From NCBI GenBank assembly GCA_019638385.1, contig JAHBTW010000005.1:62001-126000 (forward strand): 64,000 nt of DNA, in the 5' to 3' direction. A model generated the notes under the pieces. That model did no database searches and was not told the origin of the DNA. It saw only the letters and a list, made by a program, of their open reading frames with translations. The translations under genes were made by a program, and so were the position numbers. Source of the stretch: Saprospiraceae bacterium. GTDB lineage: Bacteria > Bacteroidota > Bacteroidia > Chitinophagales > Saprospiraceae. Numbering within the stretch: position 1 is the first letter of the stretch; each line of letters starts with the position of its first letter. Below are positions 11,034 through 20,333 of the stretch, piece by piece.

Positions 11034-12140
11034 TTACTGTGATTCCTCGCGTTCAAAAATGTGAAGGGTGCCGCCGATGTCGAGTGCATACAATCGGTTG
11101 CCCGCCAGTACCGGATCATTGACGCCGAACTGTACTCCCTCTTCCATAGGGAAGGTGTGCCGCCAATCAATTTGAAGCGTTTGGCGATTGAAGGCGATCA
11201 TCTCCGCATCGGAGCCATCACGCGCTGAATGGTATCTTTCGGCAAAGGCGATGAGGTGCTTGTCTCCAAGTAACGCGGGATTCAAGCCGCCTTGCACGAG
11301 ATACTGCACAGGGTCGCGCGGCGTGCCGAATTCCGCAGAGAGATCGTGCATTTGGATGGAACCGGAGCGGAGGTCTATTTCCCAGAAATATCTGCTCCAA
11401 AGGGCGGCGAGCTTGCCCCCGGCTGCATCCAGCACCATGCGTTCCGGCTTGGGAATGGCCGAAGGCATCCAGCCCGGCTCAAAACCGGGTATATCACGCC
11501 ACACTTGCAGCAAACGCCCGGTTTCCACATCCAACGCCACAATGGTATATCCTGAGAGCGCTACGAGCAGCATTCCTTCCCATACGCCTATGAATTTGCG
11601 CACCTCGCCGGCCCGCTCCGGCCCTTCAGGGCACCACTCGCGATAACGGCCGGGTTCAGTGACGTCGAAGTGCCAGAGAAGGGCGCCGGTGTCTTTGTTG
11701 TTACAATAAACTGAATTGTTGGATTGGTTTGTGAATACAAAGCGTTCAAAATGAAGGCAAAAAACAACATTGGCTATTTTTTCCAACTTATTGGAAATTA
11801 ATCTGTCGGAAAAGTTGTAAACACAATAGCTTTCTCCGCCATTGGCAGCAATAATTACTTCATTATCAGAGCAACTAGACGAACCGAAAGTTGCCCCTTG
11901 ATGCACCAACACTGGGGCATTTATATAATCAAACCAGAAGACGTTGGCATCCCAATTGCAAAACAGCGTACCGTTTTCGAGAGTACATACTCCCGTTATT
12001 TTATCACCAATTTTTTCTTCCCCAAAAAATAAGGCAACATTAAAAATATCGCCACAATCGGTAAATACAATTTTATCATTGACGGGATGGAAATAGTTTC
12101 CAATTCCCGGCATCACCTTTATTTTATTGAAGTTTACCAT
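11034..12140 (-). CDS. Cytoplasmic beta-propeller protein, candidate immunity partner of the upstream toxin
   Basis: The product has 368 residues, with no signal peptide or membrane segment, so it should stay in the cytoplasm. Repeated strands such as DTGALLWHFDV, YTIVALDVETGRLLQVW and EMIAFNRQTLQIDWRHTF are typical of PQQ-like/WD-type propeller blades. Its ATG overlaps the TAA of the giant toxin-like gene by one base (TAATG), which implies coupled translation. In polymorphic toxin loci the gene directly after the toxin normally encodes the immunity protein, so that role is inferred; a propeller would be an unusual immunity fold. Base composition is split: 12001-12060 has 19 G+C of 60, whereas 11401-11460 has 42 of 60. 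The N-terminal third may have a different origin. Alternatively it is an unrelated ligand-sensing propeller. Confidence 0.75.
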   Translation of the reverse strand: MVNFNKIKVMPGIGNYFHPVNDKIVFTDCGDIFNVALFFGEEKIGDKITGVCTLENGTLFCNWDANVFWFDYINAPVLVHQGATFGSSSCSDNEVIIAANGGESYCVYNFSDRLISNKLEKIANVVFCLHFERFVFTNQSNNSVYCNNKDTGALLWHFDVTEPGRYREWCPEGPERAGEVRKFIGVWEGMLLVALSGYTIVALDVETGRLLQVWRDIPGFEPGWMPSAIPKPERMVLDAAGGKLAALWSRYFWEIDLRSGSIQMHDLSAEFGTPRDPVQYLVQGGLNPALLGDKHLIAFAERYHSARDGSDAEMIAFNRQTLQIDWRHTFPMEEGVQFGVNDPVLAGNRLYALDIGGTLHIFEREESQ

Positions 12141-15100
12141 TATTCAACCTTTATAAATTGGAATAAAACGGAGTTCGAATTATTCACCAATGAATTGAAC
12201 TGGTTGATTGCAACCGCCGGATCATTGCTAAGCGACAAACTCGTCCTTAGGTTGGAGTTATTGAATACTGTTTGAAAAATACTACTCGAATTCTGTTGAA
12301 AAACCGCCTGAAACCTCCCTTTCACCCACGTTTCGGCCTCGGCAATAGTGCTGAAGGGGTTGGTCGTCATAGTACCTGGGCCGTCTAAGTCCTGAACTAA
12401 TTTGCGGGCATCAAAACTGTATCGGAGTTGGGGCAGATTGTCGGAAACGGTGAAGTAATTTTTCAATTGGTTGATGATTCTGGGGTTTTGCGCAAAAGGC
12501 TCCACTGAACCGGGGATACCTTCCTCCATAAATATTTTAGTAAGACTTTTCTGCTCCACGCGTGTACCGTCCGTCAGCCTGATATCAAATATACCCAAAG
12601 ATCGATCCCCCATGACGTTGGCTCGGTTGATGGCCTGTATATCGGCAAAAATAGCATTTTCTTTGAAGAGCCTGATGGCTTGGGCGGCTTCGTCTATTTG
12701 CCAGTTGACCGTGGCGGTTTTTACCGTTTCAATGATTTTGGATGCGTCCTGTATTTCGCAGTGGATTACAAAATGCCGTACGTCGTCGAGATAATCCTCA
12801 ATGTATTTCAGGTGGACATTGCCCGCATTGACAGCAGGTACACAGGTTCTGCAAGGTGCAGCGGCATTGCGGGCAACAATGTCTTTAAGCGCTTGTAATT
12901 TTACAACATCGTCGGCCCCGCCAGGTACAATTCGGCTCAGAAAGTCGGCATCATTACTCAGTTCAGTAGTTTTGGCAATGAGGTCGCCGTCCCACAGGCG
13001 TTTGTTGGCGGTGGCGCCGCCGTAGAGGTCGTCTAAGAGCTTCCAACCTTTTGCGATGCCGGGGTCGGAAGCAAACCGTGTGAGAAGCGGAGTATTGGCA
13101 GGCAGCTCGGCCAGATGAACAAAAAGGCGCTCCACTTGAACTGTGGAAGCTCCGGCTTCGTCCAACGCTTTCCATGCGTTGAACATAGCCGGCGATTCAT
13201 CAAATAGTTTCAAGATTGGCTGCCCCGAAGTCTTTAAGTTGATCATCCACTCCGCGCACTTTTGCGCCTGTTGCGGCGAAAAGTTATTCTGAAATGTCCT
13301 GATGCCCAGCCATTCGGCCATGTTTACCGGCAGGCCGCCTACCTTGAATAATTCAGCGCCGCCGTCGGCCGTTTTGTTAGCTTTCAGGAACTTATTGAGG
13401 GTTCGTACATTGCCCGCCTCGTCAGCAATTTTGAACACATATTTTCCTGCGGTAACCTGCGCGCCCAATAGGGGAACTAGCGCGGCAAAAGAAAAACCCG
13501 CATCGGAATAATTCCCTTCCGCCAGATACCATATTCCGCTGATAAAATCAGCCGGTTCACCTAACACAGGTATCATACCCGCTACATCGAGGACAATGTG
13601 CCCAACTTCGGAAAACACCTGTAAGAGCGCTGAAAGAAAATCATAAGTGGGCCGATGCGGCGGATCAAACGGCACCCAACCGTTACAAGTAAAGCGGAGA
13701 TAAGCCAACTCAGGCGTGCCCGTAGGGTAATAAGCATAAAAACGCTCTATGGCTCCGTTGGACGCGTGTACCAAAAAATACCAGCCATTCGGTGCAGGGC
13801 TATTCTGTGGATCGGTTTGTACTGCAATCGGGTCCCGGAATGCCTCAAAGCTTATCGGCGGCGGGCAAAGCGAAATTATTTCAGGCTGGTAGGTATCCGG
13901 ATCTGGTGGAGCAAAAGTACCGGAGGGGCCGTTGTGAAAATCCGCTACCAAAGCTCCCGCAGCTTTTCGGTCTTGGTTAGGCGGGTAAGCCGGTTCGGGG
14001 GTAAAGCCTAAGGAATAAGTATAAAAATAAGCACAGCTCACACTTTGATCTACCCTTACTCCCAACCGCACTGTTTGTGGCCCACTAATGGCTGCGCCCG
14101 GATACTCATAGAATTTGGTGGTAAGTAAATTTTTGTACCCTCCAAAATAATCGGCCGATGCGTTGGAGGCCGGAAGGCGAACCATCCCCCTGTAATGCCC
14201 GACAAGGTCGTTGTCGGTAAAGATTGTAAACCGGGAGAGCGCTTGTGGGTCTATTAAGTCTCTGAACTGCGCCTTGATGCCAAAAGAGATAACTGAACCT
14301 GCGACTATACGCACGGGCGCACCGGCCGAGGACAAACAAATAAAATCTGTTTGTGTAGTGCAATCTGCAATAGAAGAAATGTAGGGAATATCCAGGTTAA
14401 TCCCTTTTTCTATAGAGGTGGCTGCAAGGATATCGAAGGTGTTGTTCACAATTACTCTATCCGTCGAAGGAAAAGCAGCGTCAGGATGTAGGGGCCGGTC
14501 TTTCACATAGTCCAACGCTTGCCTTGCCTCCGGCACTATCAGGGGATCGCCTGTGGTCCAGAAATGTTCGGAGAGCGGGGAGCGTGCAGATATAAACAGA
14601 GTACTTTCTCCACCACCCGGCGGTGCTTTCCATATATGTGCCCAGTAGCCGAACGCTACATCTGCAAAGGTCGCTTCCACCGTTTCCGTACTCAGTTCTG
14701 TGATACCGCAATCGGAAAGGATCAGGTTGAGGCAAAAATTATCGTTGTGGGTGACGATCCCTTTTTTTGTGCCCGTGAATTCTGCCAATAGTGGATTGCT
14801 GTCATCAAGGAAGCTCAGGAGAGGAGTCGCGATATTTAGTTCGTCATCTCCCAAAGAAATAAGTACCTGAGCTTCATCCTGAACCAAGCAGGGATTCAAT
14901 AATTTCAGACGAGCCTCTTCCGAATCAACAGTAAAACCCGGAGCGTTTCCAATGATGGTTATCGGTATATCCAGAAATCCCTTAGAGACAAAAAACTCGC
15001 GAATGGCTTCGGCGCAGGCATCTTCGTCCGTACCTTCTGCTACTGTGATACCCGCCGTTCCTTGGCAGTTGTATATGTCTGTGACCCGAAAAGTATATTC

Positions 15101-16594
15101 TCCGCCAATGGAAACAGTCAGTACATTCATATCGCCATTCGGAACGGATCCAACCCCCTCAAGCTCCCATAAATAATCACCGGGGCCGGTTGAGGCCGTA
15201 AGAGTCACCGGTACCCCGTTTACAATAATAGGAGGAGATGGATCTGCGCTGATCTCTACTTCGGGTAGTGGCCGTACCCGCACCAACACCCCATCCGTTG
15301 CCACCACATTTCCCTGATTATCCGTAACATACAAAGTATAGGTGGTAGTCTGTTGCGGAGAGGCCGTGGGCTGCGGCAGCGAGGGATCATCCAAGCCCTC
15401 TTCGGGCGCCCATTTGTAGCAATAGAAAGAGCCGGCGGGCGGCTGCACCTCATCCGGGCAGCCTATCACCACGCTCTCCCCCCGGCAAATCTCCACATCC
15501 GGCCCCGCCCAGGGACAGTCCGTCGGCGTTTCCGGTTCGCCCGTCACAGTGAGGGCGAGGGAAGCCGGCGTACCGATGGCAGCCGCGTTGCCTCCTGTGG
15601 GAGTTTGAAGAACCAGCGTATAGAGGCCCTCGCCCGGCGCAGTGCTCGTGGGCAGGGTAAAGCACTTTTGCGTGTCTCCTGTCTGGAACTCCAGCGTTTG
15701 CGTGCTGAAACCCGACAGGTGCGGCGCGGCATTGCCCTGCAAGGCTACCTGCACCGAGGCCGGCGCACAGGCGCAGGGGTCGGCTATATTGACGCATACC
15801 TGTACGTCTTCGCCTGCGTCGGCGCTCAGGCTGCCGGCGGCGAAGGAGAAGGTGGTCACGGGAGGGTTACCGGGTGCTGAAAACTCAATGACGCTGAGGT
15901 TGCTGAACACTCCGGTGGCCACGGCGGCGTTGCTGCTCTCCACAAATATGCCGAGATAGGCACAATCGGGCAGGGAAAGGGTGTAACTGCCTAAAGGCGT
16001 CCAATTGGAACCATTGGCAGACCAATACAAGGCAATAGCGTTACCGTCGCGCTCCAATCTCAGCCAGTTATACCCCTGCGCCATGGCATTTTGCTGTGTC
16101 TGGGCAGCATCGGGGGCATTGCGCGCATAGCGTGTCAGGAAACTCACTGAAAGGGTTTTAAGCCCTGCCTTTACGGCGCCGGGCATATTATCGGCGCGGA
16201 TTTCGAGTCCGGCGCGTCCACCACTGATGCTTTCCACTTTTACCGTCAGCGTTCCGTTGCCGCAGAGTTCTCGCTGTACCATGTACTGCCTGTCGGCGTT
16301 GCCGTTCGGAGGAGATCCGGCGGAAGTAATGGTGATGGTGCCCGGATTGCAGGCTTCGTAGTTCGTCGAGCCGGAGAGCGGCACGCCGATGGCCGCATCG
16401 CTCCATTCGGTACAGGTACCCTGAGCGTATAAGGCCGGCGGCATACAAGATGCCACCGCAATGGATACAGCAAAAAAAGTGCGGGCGAGACTTCGTACAA
16501 GCGTAGTAAAACCGGGGGAGGTTGAACGCTTATTAGAAATTACTTCAAAATTTACATTACCCCTTTCGGGGGGGGGCAAAATTTTATTTCGCAT
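12140..16594 (-). CDS. Giant polymorphic-toxin-like protein with putative PD-(D/E)XK nuclease tip
   Basis: From the ATG at 16594 the product has 1484 residues; an in-frame ATG at 16633 would add 13. I prefer 16594 because a TAnnTTTG box overlaps the upstream ATG. A long n-region precedes a signal peptide ending ALYA-QG. Residues of about 65-250 resemble a concanavalin/DUF1349-type domain (YNWLRLERDGNAIALYWSANG), followed by Calx-beta-like and PKD-like domains. Around 1003-1045, VAGMIPVLGEPADFISG...YSDAGFSFAALVPLLG matches the Gly/Pro-rich pre-toxin segment seen in bacterial polymorphic toxins. Beyond a helical linker, DIRL (D1337), E1347 and K1349 form a D-x9-E-x-K pattern that fits a PD-(D/E)XK nuclease. 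There is no T9SS sorting domain at the end. The toxin assignment is inference from architecture; the target is unknown. Confidence 0.75.
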   Translation of the reverse strand: MRNKILPPPERGNVNFEVISNKRSTSPGFTTLVRSLARTFFAVSIAVASCMPPALYAQGTCTEWSDAAIGVPLSGSTNYEACNPGTITITSAGSPPNGNADRQYMVQRELCGNGTLTVKVESISGGRAGLEIRADNMPGAVKAGLKTLSVSFLTRYARNAPDAAQTQQNAMAQGYNWLRLERDGNAIALYWSANGSNWTPLGSYTLSLPDCAYLGIFVESSNAAVATGVFSNLSVIEFSAPGNPPVTTFSFAAGSLSADAGEDVQVCVNIADPCACAPASVQVALQGNAAPHLSGFSTQTLEFQTGDTQKCFTLPTSTAPGEGLYTLVLQTPTGGNAAAIGTPASLALTVTGEPETPTDCPWAGPDVEICRGESVVIGCPDEVQPPAGSFYCYKWAPEEGLDDPSLPQPTASPQQTTTYTLYVTDNQGNVVATDGVLVRVRPLPEVEISADPSPPIIVNGVPVTLTASTGPGDYLWELEGVGSVPNGDMNVLTVSIGGEYTFRVTDIYNCQGTAGITVAEGTDEDACAEAIREFFVSKGFLDIPITIIGNAPGFTVDSEEARLKLLNPCLVQDEAQVLISLGDDELNIATPLLSFLDDSNPLLAEFTGTKKGIVTHNDNFCLNLILSDCGITELSTETVEATFADVAFGYWAHIWKAPPGGGESTLFISARSPLSEHFWTTGDPLIVPEARQALDYVKDRPLHPDAAFPSTDRVIVNNTFDILAATSIEKGINLDIPYISSIADCTTQTDFICLSSAGAPVRIVAGSVISFGIKAQFRDLIDPQALSRFTIFTDNDLVGHYRGMVRLPASNASADYFGGYKNLLTTKFYEYPGAAISGPQTVRLGVRVDQSVSCAYFYTYSLGFTPEPAYPPNQDRKAAGALVADFHNGPSGTFAPPDPDTYQPEIISLCPPPISFEAFRDPIAVQTDPQNSPAPNGWYFLVHASNGAIERFYAYYPTGTPELAYLRFTCNGWVPFDPPHRPTYDFLSALLQVFSEVGHIVLDVAGMIPVLGEPADFISGIWYLAEGNYSDAGFSFAALVPLLGAQVTAGKYVFKIADEAGNVRTLNKFLKANKTADGGAELFKVGGLPVNMAEWLGIRTFQNNFSPQQAQKCAEWMINLKTSGQPILKLFDESPAMFNAWKALDEAGASTVQVERLFVHLAELPANTPLLTRFASDPGIAKGWKLLDDLYGGATANKRLWDGDLIAKTTELSNDADFLSRIVPGGADDVVKLQALKDIVARNAAAPCRTCVPAVNAGNVHLKYIEDYLDDVRHFVIHCEIQDASKIIETVKTATVNWQIDEAAQAIRLFKENAIFADIQAINRANVMGDRSLGIFDIRLTDGTRVEQKSLTKIFMEEGIPGSVEPFAQNPRIINQLKNYFTVSDNLPQLRYSFDARKLVQDLDGPGTMTTNPFSTIAEAETWVKGRFQAVFQQNSSSIFQTVFNNSNLRTSLSLSNDPAVAINQFNSLVNNSNSVLFQFIKVE

Positions 16595-16626
16595 GATAAT
16601 AAGGTTTGGTGAATGATTTTCGACGG

Positions 16627-16634
16627 CAAACATA
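16627..16634 (-). promoter_or_regulatory. Possible -7 box for the toxin-like gene
   Basis: On the minus strand this reads TATGTTTG, a match to the Bacteroidota -7 consensus TAnnTTTG. It overlaps the upstream candidate start codon, which favours the start at 16594. No good -33 TTTG is seen at the usual distance, so the call is weak. Confidence 0.35.
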
Positions 16635-16756
16635 AAATCAAAATATCAATATAGTGTCTTATGTCGCATATATTTTTTTTGGGGGATATGTAATAGAGGA
16701 AGGCTTAACGCAAAAAACGAGCCGGCGCTGCAATCGCCCCCCACTCAAAAAATCCC

Positions 16757-16764
16757 TATCTTCG
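16757..16764 (+). promoter_or_regulatory. Possible -7 box just upstream of the AAA/nuclease gene
   Basis: TATCTTCG fits TAnnTTTG with one change and ends four bases before the ATG, which would give an almost leaderless transcript. No clear -33 element was found. Confidence 0.35.
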
Positions 16765-16768
16765 CAGC

Positions 16769-18331
16769 ATGAAGCGTTTTTTCAACACAACCGGCCTGTG
16801 CAATCCGGAAAAGCACTACATGGTTGATCCTTACCGGGGGCTGCACGATGACATCATGCGCCTAATTGAGGCAGAGCAGTATTTCGTAGTACATGCCCCG
16901 CGCCAAACAGGAAAAACGACTTTCCTACACCAGTTGGCCCACCGACTCAACCGGGAGGGAACCTATGTATCCACCGTTTGCTCATTAGAATCGGCGGGCT
17001 ATCCCAGCATACCGGTGGAGGACGCCAATGAGGTTTTTATCCGATCGTTGTACCAAAATGCGGCTGTATTTCTGGAAGGAGCCGCCATGCCGCCAGACCC
17101 CTACGGATATCCGCGTAGTGCGCAATTGTTCAAACAATACCTCAGCGACTGGAGCAGAGCGCTCGACAAACCGCTCGTGGTGTTGATTGACGAAGTGGAT
17201 GCCCTCTACGACGATGTGCTCATTTCCACCCTGCGCCAACTGCGCGACGGGTTTCAGGCACGGCCCAAAAACTTTCCGCAGTCCATCGCATTAGTAGGCT
17301 TGCGCGACATTCGCGAGTACCGCATCCGCGCACGCGCCGACAACCCCTCCATCGGCGCCGGCTCGCCTTTCAATGTGAAGGCAGAATCGTTTTTCCTGCC
17401 GTTTTTCTCGCCCAAAGAAGTGCGTGAACTGCTCAATCAGCACACGCAGGATACCGGTCAGGTGTTCTCCGATGAAGTTTTTGAACGGCTCTTCCATTTC
17501 AGCGGTGGCCAACCCTGGCTCACCAATGCCCTCGCCAATGAAATCGTGGCCAAAATGCTCAAAAACGACTACTCCCAAACCATCACCCCGGAGATGGTTG
17601 AAACAGCCAAAGAGCGCCTCATCGAACAGCGGCAAACCCACTTGGATAGCTTAGCCGACAAGGTCCGGGAAGACCGCGTGCGCCCGGTCATCATGAGCAT
17701 CATCAATGGCGAAAGCCCCAATTTTGACGGCTTTGACGATGCCATGCGCTACTGCCGCGACCTCGGCATCATTGCACAGGACAATCCCATCCGCTTTTCC
17801 AACCCCATCTACAGGGAGATCGTCACCCGCATTCTCAACTCGGCATTTCAGGCGGGTTTCAATCAGGACATCGCGCAGACCTCCTGGTATCTCCGTGCCG
17901 ACGGCAGCTTAGATATGGACAAACTCCTCCGCGCTTTTGTGGACTTTTACCGCTGGAATTCGGAGTCCTGGTTAGAGCGTTTTGAGTACAAAGAGGCCGG
18001 GCATCAACTGCTGCTCATGGCATTCCTACAGCGCATCGTCAACGGTGGCGGCAGAATAGAACGCGAAATGGCGCTCGGCAACGGTCGCACCGATCTGGCG
18101 GTGTTCTGGAAAGAGCAGGTCATCCCCATTGAGTTAAAACTCCAGCACAATGCCCGTACCCTGCCCGAAGGCATCCAACAGCTCTCCCGGTACATGGACC
18201 GACTCGGTCAAAAAGCAGGTTATCTGGTTATTTTTGAAAAAAAGACCTCCGAAGAACTCCCCTGGGAAGAGCGCCTGCGCTGGGAGCACATCACCCATGA
18301 AGGCCGGGAAATTACGCTGGTGGTGATGTGA
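16769..18331 (+). CDS. AAA-like ATPase with C-terminal PD-(D/E)XK nuclease-like domain
   Basis: The 520-residue protein starts with a P-loop (APRQTGKT, residues 43-50) and has a Walker B VVLIDEVD with the acidic pair at 141-142, in the style of the AAA-like/AAA_ATPase (AAA_35, STAND-related) families of Bacteroidota and cyanobacteria. A winged-helix-like middle region is followed, near 440-458, by GRTDLAVFW and IPIELKL, the D...ExK core of a PD-(D/E)XK nuclease fold. The family is widespread and often multi-copy; its function is not established, though roles in mobile elements or defence are suspected. It is divergent from the toxin-like gene and convergent with the nucleotidase gene. A box TATCTTCG lies four bases before the ATG. 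Confidence 0.85.
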   Translation: MKRFFNTTGLCNPEKHYMVDPYRGLHDDIMRLIEAEQYFVVHAPRQTGKTTFLHQLAHRLNREGTYVSTVCSLESAGYPSIPVEDANEVFIRSLYQNAAVFLEGAAMPPDPYGYPRSAQLFKQYLSDWSRALDKPLVVLIDEVDALYDDVLISTLRQLRDGFQARPKNFPQSIALVGLRDIREYRIRARADNPSIGAGSPFNVKAESFFLPFFSPKEVRELLNQHTQDTGQVFSDEVFERLFHFSGGQPWLTNALANEIVAKMLKNDYSQTITPEMVETAKERLIEQRQTHLDSLADKVREDRVRPVIMSIINGESPNFDGFDDAMRYCRDLGIIAQDNPIRFSNPIYREIVTRILNSAFQAGFNQDIAQTSWYLRADGSLDMDKLLRAFVDFYRWNSESWLERFEYKEAGHQLLLMAFLQRIVNGGGRIEREMALGNGRTDLAVFWKEQVIPIELKLQHNARTLPEGIQQLSRYMDRLGQKAGYLVIFEKKTSEELPWEERLRWEHITHEGREITLVVM

Positions 18332-18335
18332 TGAT

Positions 18336-18866
18336 TCAGACCGCCCCGCGGAAATACGCGCGCACTTCCTCCCAGTTATTCACCCGGATGAAATCCGTTT
18401 CAAATGCATTGTGAGAGGCTGTAAAGAGCAGGGGCGTACCCTGAAAATGGCGCAGGTTTTTCACATGATCGTCTATCATATAGTCGCCGCGGAGCGCGCG
18501 CTTGTCGCCGCAGAAGACGAAGTTGCGCCAGGAGATGAACGGAAAGTGTTCCTGAAGCCAGTCGTATTTTTCTTGCAGGGAGTAGCGAAATTCCATCGCG
18601 GCGGAGTTGATAAAAATCTCATAGCGCTCGCTCAGTTCCTGCACCACTTCCCGGCTGCCCGGCATCAGGGGCAGGTCGGCAAAGAAGCCTTTGTCGTGCA
18701 GGCGTTCGCGGATCCAGTCGGCATTGGGCAGGTCGTATATTTTTTTGCCCCAGTACTCTTCGCGTTCGGGGCGGCGGCCAAATTCGCGTTCAAAGAGGTC
18801 TAAAAATTTGGGATACACATCGGCGAGCACCTCGTCCATGTCAATCAGAATGCGTTTCATCGGCAT
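18336..18866 (-). CDS. 5'(3')-deoxyribonucleotidase-like HAD phosphatase (NT5C type)
   Basis: The 176-residue protein begins with ILIDMDEVLAD, the HAD nucleophile motif DxDxV of the NT5C-type 5' nucleotidase family, and later has PGSREVVQELSERYEIFINSAA and FCGDKRALRGDYMIDD, the other HAD motifs. It should hydrolyse nucleoside monophosphates in the cytoplasm, though these small bacterial members are poorly characterised. The ATG at 18866 overlaps the stop of the sugar transferase gene (TAATG), so the two are translationally coupled. A second Met at 18860 is a possible start. It is the last gene of a four-gene minus-strand operon. Confidence 0.85.
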   Translation of the reverse strand: MPMKRILIDMDEVLADVYPKFLDLFEREFGRRPEREEYWGKKIYDLPNADWIRERLHDKGFFADLPLMPGSREVVQELSERYEIFINSAAMEFRYSLQEKYDWLQEHFPFISWRNFVFCGDKRALRGDYMIDDHVKNLRHFQGTPLLFTASHNAFETDFIRVNNWEEVRAYFRGAV

Positions 18867-20302
18867 TATTTTCCTTTGCCCTGCATCAACACGAGCAGGG
18901 TGTAAAACAGAATTTTGAAATCGAGGGCCAGCGACATGTTTTCGATGTACAGGATGTCGAATTTCATGCGCTGTAACATTTGCTCCACATTGGAGGCATA
19001 GCCGTATTTCACCATGCCCCAGGAGGTGATGCCGGGCCGCACTTTGAGCAGGTGCTTGTAGTGCGGTGCGCGGGAGAGGATGAGATCAATGTAAAACTGC
19101 CGCTCCGGACGCGGCCCCACCAGCGACATATCGCCCCGGAGTACGTTCCAGAACTGCGGCAACTCGTCCAATCGCCATTTGCGCATCACAGCGCCCCAGG
19201 GCGTGCAGCGGGGGTCGCCGTCGTGCGACAGGCGCGGGCCTTCCGCTTCGGCATCGAGCGACATGGAGCGGAATTTGTAAATATAAAAAGGCTTTCCGTT
19301 CAGCCCGATCCGCTCCTGCCGAAAGAATATCGGACCGGGAGAAGACAGGCGCACCCGTGCGGCGATGTAGGCATACAATGGCGAAAGCAGCAGCAGCAGC
19401 ACTCCCGAAACGACAATGTCTATGAGACGTTTAATGAGCCGCTGCCAGCGCGGCATCAGCCCCCGGCGTATTTCGATAAGCACTGCGCCATATACATGGT
19501 TCATTTTCACCGTGCCCAGCAGGATGTCGTACATGTCGGGGATGATCTTCACCAGCACCCGGTCGTCGTAGTCAAACAGCAGGTTCAGGATTTCACTGAG
19601 CCGGTTGTGTTCCGAGGTTTCAATGGCAATGATGACCTCCTCCACATTTTGCTCCGGTATGAGCCGGGTGAGGTCTTCGATTCGGCCCAGACGAGGCATC
19701 CGGGCAGCGAGTTGGTTTTTGCTTTTTCCATTGGTATCAATGAAACCGACGAATTTGTAACCCAAACCCTTTTTCTGCCCGGCAATATCTTCATAGAGGT
19801 CTAAGGCGTTTTGGTTGCCGCCCACGATGAGGGTATTGTAGGTAATGACGCCCGACTTGAGTTTGCGGCTGGCGCGGGTGAGCAAAATCATGCGCACGGT
19901 GCCTGTAAAGAAAAAATGTAACAGGAAGAGGGTGACAAAAGAGTTGTAATAGGTGGTGTAGTTGGTGACGAAGTCGTCTAAGATGAGGGTAAAAAAGAGG
20001 AACAGTACGCCGAAAAAGCTCAAAAACAGGGTGCGCGTGAGGGTGGCCATGCGCGAAAGCCGGTATATATCGCTGTACTGATCGAAGATACCGTAGAACA
20101 ATACCCAGCCCACGGGGATGATGAAGATGCCGTACACGAAGTTGGGGTCGTCCATCGTGGAGTACTGAATGGCGCCGCCTTCGATATATTTTCTATACAA
20201 AAAAAAGCAAGCCCACGACAGCATAGCGGTGGCAAAGTCGGCTACCTGATAAAGTAAGGTATGCCGGCGACGGAGGCGGGTCATTGCTTGTTGTTGTCCC
20301 AT
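18866..20302 (-). CDS. Undecaprenyl-phosphate sugar phosphotransferase (exopolysaccharide initiation)
   Basis: The 478-residue membrane protein has four or five N-terminal transmembrane segments, a Rossmann-like CoA_binding_3 domain (TLIVGGNQNALDLYEDI), one further membrane segment (IDIVVSGVLLLLLSPLYAYI), and a C-terminal bacterial sugar transferase domain. The latter carries SPGPIFFRQERIG, YKFRSM, DELPQFWNVLRGDMSLVGPRP and RPGITSW. It belongs to the WcaJ/WbaP-type polyisoprenyl-phosphate hexose-1-phosphate transferases, which load the first sugar onto the lipid carrier for exopolysaccharide or O-antigen assembly. The neighbours (a Gfo/Idh/MocA oxidoreductase and a lipoprotein) fit a small glycan locus, but no other glycosyltransferases are in the window. 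Confidence 0.93.
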   Translation of the reverse strand: MGQQQAMTRLRRRHTLLYQVADFATAMLSWACFFLYRKYIEGGAIQYSTMDDPNFVYGIFIIPVGWVLFYGIFDQYSDIYRLSRMATLTRTLFLSFFGVLFLFFTLILDDFVTNYTTYYNSFVTLFLLHFFFTGTVRMILLTRASRKLKSGVITYNTLIVGGNQNALDLYEDIAGQKKGLGYKFVGFIDTNGKSKNQLAARMPRLGRIEDLTRLIPEQNVEEVIIAIETSEHNRLSEILNLLFDYDDRVLVKIIPDMYDILLGTVKMNHVYGAVLIEIRRGLMPRWQRLIKRLIDIVVSGVLLLLLSPLYAYIAARVRLSSPGPIFFRQERIGLNGKPFYIYKFRSMSLDAEAEGPRLSHDGDPRCTPWGAVMRKWRLDELPQFWNVLRGDMSLVGPRPERQFYIDLILSRAPHYKHLLKVRPGITSWGMVKYGYASNVEQMLQRMKFDILYIENMSLALDFKILFYTLLVLMQGKGK

Positions 20303-20333
20303 TCAGACCGATAGTTGCTGTGCGAATTGCGGC

